Notes under the pieces: model-generated
Told to the model about the DNA's origin: nothing
The model's input: the letters and a program-made list of their open reading frames with translations, nothing else
The model's database searches: none
Program-made: the position numbers and the translations under genes
Shown: one piece after another, positions 1 to 10,110 of the stretch
Position numbering within the stretch: position 1 is the first letter of the stretch
Layout of the letters: the number at the start of each line of letters is the position of its first letter
Source of the DNA: Pisaster brevispinus
Lineage: Eukaryota > Echinodermata > Asteroidea > Forcipulatida > Asteriidae
Assembly: GCA_023634235.1 (NCBI GenBank)
Contig: JAMKCF010000020.1
Coordinates: forward strand, 6,448,001 to 6,512,000
Direction of reading: 5' to 3'
DNA length: 64,000 bases

Positions 1-1098
1 GACCCTAAGATTGAACCAGATGCTTCAGAACACCCATGTTTCTTGGTACTAAATTCATCTTAGACCAATTTGAACAGTTTGAAAAGTTTTCGTCACCGAT
101 CAGCCTAAGATTGAACCAGATGCTTCAGAACACCCATGTTTCTTTTTACCAAATTCATCTTAGACCAATCTGAACAGTTTGAAAAGTTTTCGTCTCCGAT
201 GACCCTAAGATTGAACCAGATGCTTCAGAACACACATGTTTCTTGGTACCAAATTCATCATAGACCAATCTGAACAGTTTGAAAAGTTTTCGTTTCCGAT
301 GACCCTAAGATTGAACCAGATGCTTCAGAACACCCATGTTTCTCGGTACCAAATTCATCACAGAGCAATTTGAGCAGTTTAAAAAGGTTTTTGTCACCGA
401 TCAGCCTAAGATTGAACCAGATGCTTCAGAACACCTATGTTTCTTGGTACCAAATTCATCATAGACCAATCTGAACAGTTTGAAAAGTTTTCGTCTCCGA
501 TCAGCCTAAGATTGAACCAGTTGCTTCAGAACATCCATGATTCCTATTACAGAAATCATCACAGAGCAATTTGAGCAGTTTGAAAAGTTTTCGTCTCCGA
601 TCAGCCTTAGATTGAACCAGTTGCTTCAGAACACCCATGTTTGTTGGTACCAATTTCATCTTAGACCAATCTGAACAGTTTGAAAAGTTTTCGTCTCCGA
701 TGACCCTAAGATTGAACAAGATGCTTCAAAACACCCATGTTTCTTGGTACCAATTCATGATAGACCAATCTGAACAGTTTGAAAAGTTTTTGTCTCCGAT
801 GACACTAAGATTGAACAAGATGCTTCAAAACACCCATGATTCCTATTACAGAATTAACATATAGCAATCTGAGTAGTTTGAAAAGTTTTTGTCTCCGATG
901 ACCCTAAGATTGAACCAGTTGCTTCAGAACACCCATGAATCCTATTACAGAATTTAACATATAGCAATCTGAGTAGTTTGAAAAGTTTTCGTCTCCGATG
1001 ACCCTAAGATTGAACCAGATGCTTCAAAACACCCATGATTCCTATTACAGAATTAACATATAGCAATCTGAGTAGTTTGAAAAGTTTTTGTCTCCGAT
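1..1098 (+). repeat. HOR-A copy 1, 11-monomer variant
   Basis: Monomers start at 1, 101, 201, 301, 402, 502, 602, 702, 801, 900 and 1000. The first two and the last five match HOR-A copy 2 in order and diagnostic variants (GGTACTAAATTC, CTTTTTACC, TTTGTTGG, CCAATTCATG, GACACTAAG, ATGAATCC). In the interior, three monomers at 301-601, including a 101-bp one, stand where copy 2 has two (1399-1598). Three 99-bp monomers (one-base losses at CCAATTCATG and at CAGAATTAAC twice) and one 101-bp monomer give 1,098 bp for 11 units. The window start may truncate nothing or more; what lies upstream is unknown. Confidence 0.88.
201..300 (+). repeat. Canonical monomer class (KpnI type), representative copy
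   Basis: This copy shows the commonest monomer form: GACCC start, ATTGAACCAGATGCTTCAG, then TTCTTGGTACCAAATTC, then CATAGACCAATCTGAACAG, GAAAAGTTTTCG and a terminal CCGAT. Two short symmetric elements are visible. The 10-bp perfect palindrome TTGGTACCAA at 243-252 contains the KpnI site GGTACC. The 11-bp inverted repeat GAAAAGTTTTC with one central base lies at 281-291. Most monomers of the window keep both, so the array should be cut by KpnI into a ladder of 100-bp multiples. Common single-base alternatives are CATCATAG versus CATCTTAG, TTCTTGG versus TTGTTGG or TCTAGG, and TTTTCG versus TTTTTG. This one has CGTTTCCGAT rather than CGTCTCCGAT. Confidence 0.95.
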
Positions 1099-2095
1099 GA
1101 CCCTAAGATTGAACCAGATGCTTCAGAACACCCATGTTTCTTGGTACTAAATTCATCTTAGACCAATTTGAACAGTTTGAAAAGTTTTCGTCACCGATCA
1201 GCCTAAGATTGAACCAGATGCTTCAGAACACCCATGTTTCTTTTTACCAAATTCATCTTAGACCAATCTGAACAGTTTGAAAAGTTTTCGTCTCCGATGA
1301 CCCTAAGATTGAACCAGATGCTTCAGAACACCCATGTTTCTTGGTACCAAATTCATCATAGACCAATCTGAACAGTTTGAAAAGTTTTTGTCACCGATCA
1401 GCCTAAGATTGAACCAGATGCTTCAGAACACCCATGATTCCTATTACAGAATTTAACATATAGTAATCTTAGTAGTTTGAAAAGTTTTTGTCTCTGATGA
1501 CCCTAAGATTGAACCAGATGTTTCAGAACACCCATGTTTCTTGGTACCAAATTCATCATAGAGCAATTTGAACAGTTTGAAAAGTTTTTGTCTCCGATCA
1601 GCCTTAGATTGAACCAGTTGCTTCAGAACACCCATGTTTGTTGGTACCAATTTCATCTTAGACCAATCTGAACAGTTTGAAAAGTTTTCGTCTCCGATGA
1701 CCCTAAGATTGAACAAGATGCTTCAAAACACCCATGTTTCTTGGTACCAATTCATGATAGACCAATCTGAACAGTTTGAAAAGTTTTTGTCTCCGATGAC
1801 ACTAAGATTGAACAAGATGCTTCAAAACACCCATGATTCCTATTACAGAATTAACATATAGCAATCTGAGTAGTTTGAAAAGTTTTTGTCTCCGATGACC
1901 CTAAGATTGAACCAGTTGCTTCAGAACACCCATGAATCCTATTACAGAATTTAACATATAGCAATCTGAGTAGTTTGAAAAGTTTTCGTCTCCGATGACC
2001 CTAAGATTGAACCAGATGCTTCAAAACACCCATGATTCCTATTACAGAATTAACATATAGCAATCTGAGTAGTTTGAAAAGTTTTTGTCTCCGAT
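1099..2095 (+). repeat. HOR-A copy 2, 997-bp 10-mer
   Basis: Monomers start at 1099, 1199, 1299, 1399, 1499, 1599, 1699, 1798, 1897 and 1997. Seven are 100 bp and three are 99 bp, which gives 997. The unit is marked by GGTACTAAATTC in monomer 1, CTTTTTACC in 2, a divergent-middle monomer with ATAGTAATCTTAG in 4, CTCTGATGACC after it, TTTGTTGG in 6, CAAAACACC in 7 and 8, and three consecutive divergent-middle monomers at the end. I saw no difference from the first nine monomers of the next copy except near its end. Confidence 0.93.
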
Positions 2096-2993
2096 GACCC
2101 TAAGATTGAACCAGATGCTTCAGAACACCCATGTTTCTTGGTACTAAATTCATCTTAGACCAATTTGAACAGTTTGAAAAGTTTTCGTCACCGATCAGCC
2201 TAAGATTGAACCAGATGCTTCAGAACACCCATGTTTCTTTTTACCAAATTCATCTTAGACCAATCTGAACAGTTTGAAAAGTTTTCGTCTCCGATGACCC
2301 TAAGATTGAACCAGATGCTTCAGAACACCCATGTTTCTTGGTACCAAATTCATCATAGACCAATCTGAACAGTTTGAAAAGTTTTTGTCACCGATCAGCC
2401 TAAGATTGAACCAGATGCTTCAGAACACCCATGATTCCTATTACAGAATTTAACATATAGTAATCTTAGTAGTTTGAAAAGTTTTTGTCTCTGATGACCC
2501 TAAGATTGAACCAGATGTTTCAGAACACCCATGTTTCTTGGTACCAAATTCATCATAGAGCAATTTGAACAGTTTGAAAAGTTTTTGTCTCCGATCAGCC
2601 TTAGATTGAACCAGTTGCTTCAGAACACCCATGTTTGTTGGTACCAATTTCATCTTAGACCAATCTGAACAGTTTGAAAAGTTTTCGTCTCCGATGACCC
2701 TAAGATTGAACAAGATGCTTCAAAACACCCATGTTTCTTGGTACCAATTCATGATAGACCAATCTGAACAGTTTGAAAAGTTTTTGTCTCCGATGACACT
2801 AAGATTGAACAAGATGCTTCAAAACACCCATGATTCCTATTACAGAATTAACATATAGCAATCTGAGTAGTTTGAAAAGTTTTTGTCTCCGATGACCCTA
2901 AGATTGAACCAGTTGCTTCAGAACACCCATGAATCCTATTACAGAATTTAACATATAGCAATCTGAGTAGTTTGAAAAGTTTTTGTCTCCGAT
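2096..2993 (+). repeat. HOR-A copy 3, 9-monomer variant
   Basis: This copy repeats copy 2 at an offset of 997 bp but lacks its last monomer (the 99-bp CAAAACACCCATGATTCC one), giving 898 bp, exactly 997 minus 99. Near the deletion the preceding monomer ends TTTTTG instead of TTTTCG. It therefore carries the end of the missing monomer fused to the one before it, the signature of an unequal exchange in register. Confidence 0.92.
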
Positions 2994-3493
2994 GACCATA
3001 AGATTGAACCAGATGCTTCAGAACACCCATGTTTCTTGGTACTAAATTCATCTTAGACCAATTTGAACAGTTTGAAAAGTTTTCGTCACCGATCAGCCTA
3101 AGATTGAACCAGATGCTTCAGAACACCCATGTTTCTTTTTACCAAATTCATCTTAGACCAATCTGAACAGTTTGAAAAGTTTTCGTCTCCGATGACCCTA
3201 AGATTGAACCAGATGCTTCAGAACATCCATGTTTCTTGGTACCAAATTCATCATTGACCAATCTGAACAGTTTGAAAAGTTTTTGTCACCGATCAGCCTA
3301 AGATTGAACCAGATGCTTCAGAACACCCATGATTCCTATTACAGAATTTAACATATAGTAATCTGAGTAGTTTGAAAAGTTTTTGTCTCCGATGACCCTA
3401 AGATTGAACCAGATGTTTCAGAACACCCATGTTTCTTGGTACCAAATTCATCATAGAGCAATTTGAACAGTTTGAAAAGTTTTTGTCACCGAT
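2994..3493 (+). repeat. HOR-A copy 4, truncated to five monomers
   Basis: The block begins GACCATAAG with the GGTACTAAATTC mark of HOR-A monomer 1, then CTTTTTACC, then a GACCC monomer with private changes (AACATCCATG, CATTGACC), a divergent-middle monomer and an ATGTTTCAG monomer. After 3493 the HOR-A order is lost and does not return in the window, so this is the right edge of the HOR-A domain. Confidence 0.85.
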
Positions 3494-4695
3494 CAGCCTA
3501 AGATTGAACCAGATGCTTCAGAACACCCATGTTTCTTGGTACCAAATTCATCATAGACCAATCTGAACAGTTTGAAAAGTTTTTGTCACCGATCAGCCTA
3601 AGATTGAACCAGATGCTTCAGAACACCCATGATTCCTATTACAGAATTTAACATATAGCAATCTGAGTAGTTTGAAAAGTTTTTGTCTCCGATGACCCTA
3701 AGATTGAACCAGATGTTTCAGAACACCCATGTTTCTTGGTACCAAATTCATCATAGACCAATCTGAACAGTTTGAAAAGTTTTTGTCACCGATCAGCCTA
3801 AGATTGAACCAGATGCTTCAGAACACCCATGATTCCTATTACAGAATTTAACAAATAGCAATCTGAGTAGTTTGAAAAGTTTTTGTCTCCGATGACCCAA
3901 AGATTGAACCAGATGCTTCAGAACACCCATGTGTCTTGGTACCAAATTCATCATAGACCAATCTGAACAGTTTGAAAAGTTTTCGTCTCCGATCAGCCTT
4001 AGATTGAACCAGATGCTTCAGAACACCCATGTTTCTTGGTACCAAATTCATCATAGACCAATCTGAACAGTTTGAAAAGTTTTCGTTTCCGATGACCCTA
4101 AGATTGAACCAGATGCTTCAGAACACCCATGTTTCTTGGTACCAAATTCATCACAGAGCAATTTGAGCAGTTAAAAAAGGTTTTTGTCACCGATCAGCCT
4201 AAGATTGAACCAGATGCTTCAGAACACCCATGTTTCTTGGTACCAAATTCATCTTAGACCAATCTGAACAGTTTGAAAAGTTTTCGTCTCCGATCAGCCT
4301 TAGATTGAACCAGATGCTTCAGAACACCCATGTTTGTTGGTACCAAATTCATCATAGACCAATCTGAACAGTTTGAAAAGTTTTCGTTTCCGATGACCCT
4401 AAGATTGAACCAGATGCTTCAGAACACCCATGTTTCTTGGTACCAAATTCATCACAACGCAATTTGAGCAGTTAAAAAAGGTTTTTGTCACCGATCAGCC
4501 TAAGATTGAACCAGATGCTTCAGAACACCCATGTTTCTAGGTACCAAATTCATCTTAGACCAATTTGAACAGTTTGAAAAGTTTTCGTTTCCGATGACCC
4601 TAAGATTGAACCAGATGCTTCAAAACACCCATGTTTCTTGGTACCAAATTCATCTTAGACCAATTTGAACAGTTTGAAAAGTTTTTGTCACCGAT
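3494..4695 (+). repeat. Mosaic satellite segment at the edge of HOR-A
   Basis: Twelve monomers with mixed classes. From 3294 to 3893 a trimer-like order is visible: a divergent-middle monomer, an ATGTTTCAG monomer, and a CAGCC canonical or divergent-middle monomer. From 3894 on, canonical and 101-bp GCAGTTA monomers appear (starts at 4094 and near 4395) with no clear HOR. There is no gene or non-satellite sequence. Confidence 0.85.
4094..4194 (+). repeat. 101-bp monomer class (GCAGTTAAAAAAGG type), representative copy
   Basis: The right part reads CACAGAGCAATTTGAGCAG, then TTAAAAAAGGTTTTTG, then TCACCGAT. Compared with the canonical GTTTGAAAAGTTTT it has one extra base in the A/G-run, so the monomer is 101 bp. 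Close variants read CACAAAGC, GTTAGAAAAGG, or GGTTTTTTTCACC. The class occurs many times and is the main reason HOR lengths exceed a multiple of 100: the 3,608-bp unit contains six of these and two other 101-bp monomers, matching 36 x 100 + 8. Confidence 0.92.
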
Positions 4696-5496
4696 CAGCC
4701 TGAGATTGAACCAGATGCTTCAGAACACCCATGTTTCTAGGTACCAAATTCATCTTAGACCAATTTGAACAGTTTGAAAAGTTTTCGTCTCCGATCAGCC
4801 TTAGATTGAACCAGATGCTTCAGAACACCCATGTTTCTTGGTACCAAATTCATCACAAAGCAATTTGAGCAGTTAAAAAAGGTTTTTGTCACCGATCAGC
4901 CTAAGATTGAACCAGATGCTTCAGAACACCCATGTGTCTTGGTACCAAATTCATCTTAGACCAATCTGAACAGTTTGAAAAGTTTTTGTCACCGATCAGC
5001 CTTAGATTGAACCAGATGCTTCAGAACACCCATGTTTCTTGGTACCAAATTCATCATAGACCAATCTGAACAGTTTGAAAAGTTTTCGTCTCCGATCAGC
5101 CTTAGATTGAACCAGATGCTTCAGAACACCCATGTTTCTTGGTACCAAATTCATCTTAGACCAATCTGAACAGTTTGAAAAGTTTTCGTCTCCGATCAGC
5201 CTTAGATTGAACCAGATGCTTCAGATCACCCATGTTTGTTGGAACCAAATTCATCATAGACCAATCTGAACAGTTTGAAAAGTTTTTGTCACCGATCAGC
5301 CTGAGATTGAACCAGATGCTTCAGAACACCCATGTTTCTTGGTACCAAATTCATCATAGACCAATCTGAACAGTTTGAAAAGTTTTTGTCACCGATCAGC
5401 CTAAGATTGAACCAGATGCTTCAGAACACCCATGTTTCTAGGTACCAAATTCATCTTAGACCAATTTGAACAGTTTGAAAAGTTTTTGTCACCGAT
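4696..5496 (+). repeat. TCTAGG-marked HOR, 801-bp 8-mer copy
   Basis: It starts with a monomer marked by CCTGAGATTG and TTTCTAGGTACC, followed by a 101-bp CACAAAGC monomer and six canonical monomers. One of these reads CAGATCACCC and TTGGAACC (about 5197-5296), which is private. The marked pair CCTGAG/TCTAGG then recurs at 5497 and 5998, defining repeated starts. The length is 8 x 100 plus one from the 101-bp monomer. Confidence 0.85.
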
Positions 5497-5997
5497 CAGC
5501 CTGAGATTGAACCAGATGCTTCAGAACACCCATGTTTCTAGGTACCAAATTCATCTTAGACCAATTTGAACAGTTTGAAAAGTTTTCGTCTCCGATCAGC
5601 CTTAGATTGAACCAGATGCTTCAGAACACCCATGTTTCTTGGTACCAAATTCATCACAAAGCAATTTGAGCAGTTAAAAAAGGTTTTTGTCACCGATCAG
5701 CCTAAGATTGAACCAGATGCTTCAGAACACCCATGTTTCTTGGTACCAAATTCATCTTAGACCAATCTGAACAGTTTGAAAAGTTTTTGTCACCGATCAG
5801 CCTTAGATTGAACCAGATGCTTCAGAACACCCATGTTTCTTGGTACCAAATTCATCATAGACCAATCTGAACAGTTTGAAAAGTTTTCGTCTCCGATCAG
5901 CCTTAGATTGAACCAGATGCTTCAGAACACCCATGTTTCTAGGTACCAAATTCATCTTAGACCAATTTGAACAGTTTGAAAAGTTTTTGTCACCGAT
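5497..5997 (+). repeat. TCTAGG-marked HOR, 501-bp 5-mer copy
   Basis: Order: CCTGAG/TCTAGG monomer, CACAAAGC 101-bp monomer, CATCTTAG canonical, CCTTAG/CATCATAG canonical, CCTTAG/TCTAGG. It matches the first four monomers of the 801-bp copy and then skips forward to a TCTAGG monomer, so it looks like the 8-mer with three monomers lost by unequal exchange. Confidence 0.85.
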
Positions 5998-6598
5998 CAG
6001 CCTGAGATTGAACCAGATGCTTCAGAACACCCATGTTTCTAGGTACCAAATTCATCTTAGACCAATTTGAACAGTTTGAAAAGTTTTCGTCTCCGATCAG
6101 CCTTAGATTGAACCAGATGCTTCAGAACACCCATGTTTCTTGGTACCAAATTCATCACAAAGCAATTTGAGCAGTTAAAAAAGGTTTTTGTCACCGATCA
6201 GCCTAAGATTGAACCAGATGCTTCAGAACACCCATGTTTCTTGGTACCAAATTCATCTTAGACCAATCTGAACAGTTTGAAAAGTTTTTGTCACCGATCA
6301 GCCTTAGATTGAACCAGATGCTTCAGAACACCCATGTTTCTTGGTACCAAATTCATCATAGACCAATCTGAACAGTTTGAAAAGTTTTCGTCTCCGATCA
6401 GCCTTAGATTGAACCAGATGCTTCAGAACACCCATGTTTCTTGGTACCAAATTCATCTTAGACCAATCTGAACAGTTTGAAAAGTTTTCGTCTCCGATCA
6501 GCCTTAGATTGAACCAGATGCTTCAGAACACCCATGTTTGTTGGTACCAAATTCATCATAGACCAATCTGAACAGTTTGAAAAGTTTTTGTCACCGAT
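5998..6598 (+). repeat. TCTAGG-marked HOR, third copy, six monomers
   Basis: It starts with the same CCTGAG/TCTAGG and CACAAAGC pair, followed by four canonical monomers, the last with TTTGTTGGTACC. It then runs into the EcoRI-marked cassette at 6599. The last four monomers plus that cassette recur at 13.5-14.9 kb. Confidence 0.82.
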
Positions 6599-7600
6599 CA
6601 GCCTAAGATTGAACCAGATGCTTCAGAACACCCATGATTACTATTACAGAATTCAACAAATAGCAATCTGAGTAGTTTGAAAAGTTTTTGTCTCCGATGA
6701 CCCTAAGATTGAACCAGATGCTTCAGAACACCCATGTTTCTTGGTACCAAATTCATCATAGACCAATCTGAACAGTTTGAAAAGTTTTCGTCTCCGATCA
6801 GCCTTAGATTGAACCAGATGCTTCAGAACACCCATGTTTCTTGGTACCAAATTCATCATAGGCCAATCTGAACAGTTTGAAAAGTTTTCGTTTCCGATGA
6901 CCCTAAGATTGAACCAGATGCTTCAGAACACCCATGTTTCTTGGTACCAAATTTATCACAGAGCAATTTGAGCAGTTAAAAAAGGTTTTTGTCACCGATC
7001 AGCCTAAGATTGAACCAGATGCTTCAGAACACCCATGTTTCTTGGTACCAAATTCATCATAGACCAATCTGAACAGTTTGAAAAGTTTTTGTCACCGATT
7101 AGCCTAAGATTGAACCAGATGCTTCAGAACACCCATGTTTCTTTTTACCAAATTCATCTTAGACCAATCTGAACGGTTTGAAAAGTTTTCGTCTCCGATC
7201 AGCCTAAGATTGAACAAGATGCTTCAGAACACCCATGATTCCTATTACAGAATTTAACATATAGCAATCTTAGTAGTTTGAAAAGTTTTTGTCTCCGATG
7301 ACCCTAAGATTGAACCAGATGTTTCAGAACACCCATGTTTCTTGGTACCAAATTCATCATAGACCAATCTGAACAGTTTGAAAAGTTTTTGTCACCGATC
7401 AGGCTAAGATTGAACCAGATGCTTCAGAACACCCATGATTCCTATTACAGAATTTAACAAATAGCAATCTGAGTAGTTTGAGAAGTTTTTGTCTCCGATG
7501 ACCCTAAGATTGAACCAGATGCTTCAGAACACCCATGTTTCTTGGTACCAAATTCATCATAGACCAATCTGAACAGTTTGAAAAGTTTTCGTCTCCGATC
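6599..7600 (+). repeat. EcoRI-marked cassette, first copy
   Basis: About ten monomers in fixed order: ATTACTATTACAG monomer with an EcoRI site (GAATTC 6649-6654), GACCC canonical, CCTTAG canonical, GACCC 101-bp with AATTTATCACAG, CAGCC canonical, TAGCC CTTTTTACC with GAACGG, AACAAG divergent-middle, ATGTTTCAG, CAGGC divergent-middle with AACAAATAG, and a GACCC monomer preceded by TTTGAGAAG. The same order is seen from 13,909 (offset 7,310) and, with changes, from about 32.35, 36.05, 42.26, 45.57, 48.37, 54.18 and 56.98 kb. It is a building block reused throughout the window. Confidence 0.85.
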
Positions 7601-9502
7601 AGCCTTAGATTGAAGCAGATGCTTCAGAACACCCATGTTTGTCGGAACCAAATTCATCATAGACCAATCTGAACAGTTTGAAAAGTTTTCGTTTCCGATG
7701 ACCCTAAGATTGAACCAGATGCTTCAAAACACCCATGTTTCTTGGTACCAAATTCATCACAAAGCAATTTGAGCAGTTAAAAAAGGTTTTTGTCACCGAT
7801 CAGCCTAAGATTGAACCAGATGCTTCAGAACACCCATGTTTCTTGGTACCAAATTCATCATAGACCAATCTGAACAGTTTGAAAAGATTTCGTCTCCGAT
7901 CAGCCTTAGATTGAACCAGATGCTTCAGAACACCCATGTTTCTTGGTACCAAATTCATCATAGACCAATCTGAACAGTTTGAAAAGTTTTCGTCTCCGAT
8001 CAGCCTTAGATTGAACCAGATGCTTCAGAACACCCATGTTTCTTGGTACCAAATTCATCACAGAGCAATTTGAGCAGTTAAAAAAGGTTTTTTTCACCGA
8101 TCAGCCTAAGATTGAACCAGATGCTTCAGAACACCCATGTTTCTTGGTACCAAATTCATCTTAGACCAATCTGAACAGTTTGAAAAGTTTTCGTCTCCGA
8201 TCAGCCTTAGATTGAACCAGATGCTTCAGAACACCCATGTTTGTTGGTACCAAATTCATCATAGACCAATCTGAACAGTTTGAAAAGTTTTCGTTTCCGA
8301 TGACCCTAAGATTGAACCAGATGCTTCAAAACACCCATGTTTCTTGGTACCAAATTCATCACAAAGCAATTTGAGCAGTTAAAAAAGGTTTTTGTCACCG
8401 ATCAGCCTAAGATTGAACCAGATGCTTCAGAACACCCATGTTTCTTTTTACCAAATTCATCTTAGACCAATCTGAACAGTTTGAAAAGTTTTTGTCACCG
8501 ATCAGCCTTAGATTGAACCAGATGTTTCAGAACACCCATGTTTCTTGGTACCAAATTCATCATAGACCAATCTGAACAGTTTGAAAAGTTTTTGTCACCG
8601 ATTAGCCTAAGATTGAACCAGATGCTTCAGAACACCCATGTTTCTTTTTACCAAATTCATCTTAGACCAATCTGAACGGTTTGAAAAGTTTTCGTCTCCG
8701 ATCAGCCTAAGATTGAACAAGATGCTTCAGAACACCCATGATTCCTATTACAGAATTTAACATATAGCAATCTGAGTAGTTTGAAAACTTTTTGTCTCCG
8801 ATGACCCAAGATTGAACCAGATGCTTCAGAACACCCATGTTTCTTGGTACCAAATTCATCATAGACCAATCTGAACAGTTTGAAAAGTTTTTGTCACCGA
8901 TCAGCCTAAGATTGAACCAGATGCTTCAGAACACCCATGTTTCTAGCTACCAAATTCATCTTAGACCAATTTGAACAGTTTGAAAAGTTTTCGTCTCCGA
9001 TGACCCTAAGATTGAACCAGATGCTTCAAAACACCCAAGTTTCTTCGTACCAAATTCATCATAGACCAATCTGAACAGTTTGAAAAGTTTTCGTTTCCGA
9101 TGACCCTAAGATTGAACCAGATGCTTCAGAACACCCATGTTTCTTGGTACCAAATTCATCACAAAGCAATTTGAGCAGTTAAAAAAGGTTTTTGTCACCG
9201 ATCAGCCTGAGATTGAACCAGATGCTTCAGAACACCCATGTTTCTTGGTACCAAATTCATCATAGACCAATCTGAACAGTTTGAAAAGTTTTTGTCTCCG
9301 ATCAGCCTAAGATTGAACCAGATGCTTCAGAACACCCATGATTCCTATTACAGAATTTAACATATAGCAATCTGAGTAGTTTGAAAAGTTTTTGTCTCCG
9401 ATGACCCTAAGATTGAACCAGATGTTTCAGAACACCCATTTTTCTTGGTACCAAATTCATCATAGACCAATCTGAACAGTTTGAAAAGTTTTTGTCACCG
9501 AT
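7601..9502 (+). repeat. Irregular satellite mosaic
   Basis: Canonical, 101-bp CACAAAGC, CTTTTTACC and divergent-middle monomers alternate without a stable HOR. Visible marks are TTGAAGCAG with GTCGGAACC near 7.61-7.65 kb, AAAGATTTCG near 7.88 kb, GGTTTTTTTCACC near 8.09 kb, GATGACCCAAG (a lost TA, giving a shorter monomer) near 8.80 kb, and CACCCAAG near 9.03 kb. Part of 7.0-7.7 kb reappears at 10.2-10.9 kb with an offset of 3,204 bp (CAGGCTAAG at about 7400 and 10604). Nothing other than satellite is present. Confidence 0.82.
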
Positions 9503-10110
9503 CAGCCTAAGATTGAACCAGATGCTTCAGAACACCCATGTTTTTTGTTTTAAAATTCATCTTAGACCAATCTGAGTAGTTTATAAAGTTTTCGTCTCCG
9601 ATCAGCCTAAGATTGAACCAGTTGCTTCAGAACACCCATGAATCCTATTACAGAATTTAACATATAGCAATCTGAGTAGTTTGAAAAGTTTTCGTCTCCG
9701 GTCAGCATTAGATTGAACCAGATGCTTCAGAACACCCATGTTTCTTGGTACCAAATTCATCATAGACCAATTTGAACAGTTTGAAAAGTTTTTATCTCCG
9801 ATCAGCCTGAGATTGAACCAGTTGCTTCAAAAGACCCATGTTTTTAAGTACAGATTTTATCACAGGGCAATCTTGAACAGTTAAAAAAGTTTTCGTCTCC
9901 GATCAACCTAAGACTGAACCAGTTGCTTCAGAACACCCATGATTCCTATTACAGAATTTAACATATAGCAATCTGAGTAGTTTGAAAAGTTTTCGTCTCC
10001 GATGACTCTAAGTTTGAACCAGATGCTTCAGAACACCCATGTTTCTTGGTACCAATTTCATCATAGACCAATCTGAACAGTTTGAAAAGTTTTTGTCACC
10101 GATTAGCCTA
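9503..10110 (+). repeat. Most diverged monomer stretch of the array
   Basis: Consecutive monomers here carry many private changes: CATGTTTTTTGTTTTAAAATTC, ATGAATCC with CCAGTTGC, CCGGTCAGCATTAG, GTTTTTATCTCC, then the outlier monomer at 9803-9903, then CAACCTAAGACTG, and GACTCTAAGTTTG near 10.0 kb. The pair TTGTTTTAAAATTC and CTAAGACTG/GACTCTAAGTTTG is seen in cleaner form from 31.8 kb on. This looks like an older, less homogenised version of the same set. Confidence 0.82.
9803..9903 (+). repeat. Outlier monomer, 101 bp, most divergent in the window
   Basis: It begins CAGCCTGAGATTGAACCAG, then TTGCTTCAAAAGACCC, TTTTTAAGTACAG, ATTTTATCACAGGGC, AATCTTGAACAGTTAAAAAAG and TTTTCGTCTCCGAT. It combines features of the 101-bp GCAGTTA class with changes not seen elsewhere (AAGACCC, TTAAGTACAG, CAGGGCAATCTTG). 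I found no second copy. Confidence 0.85.
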
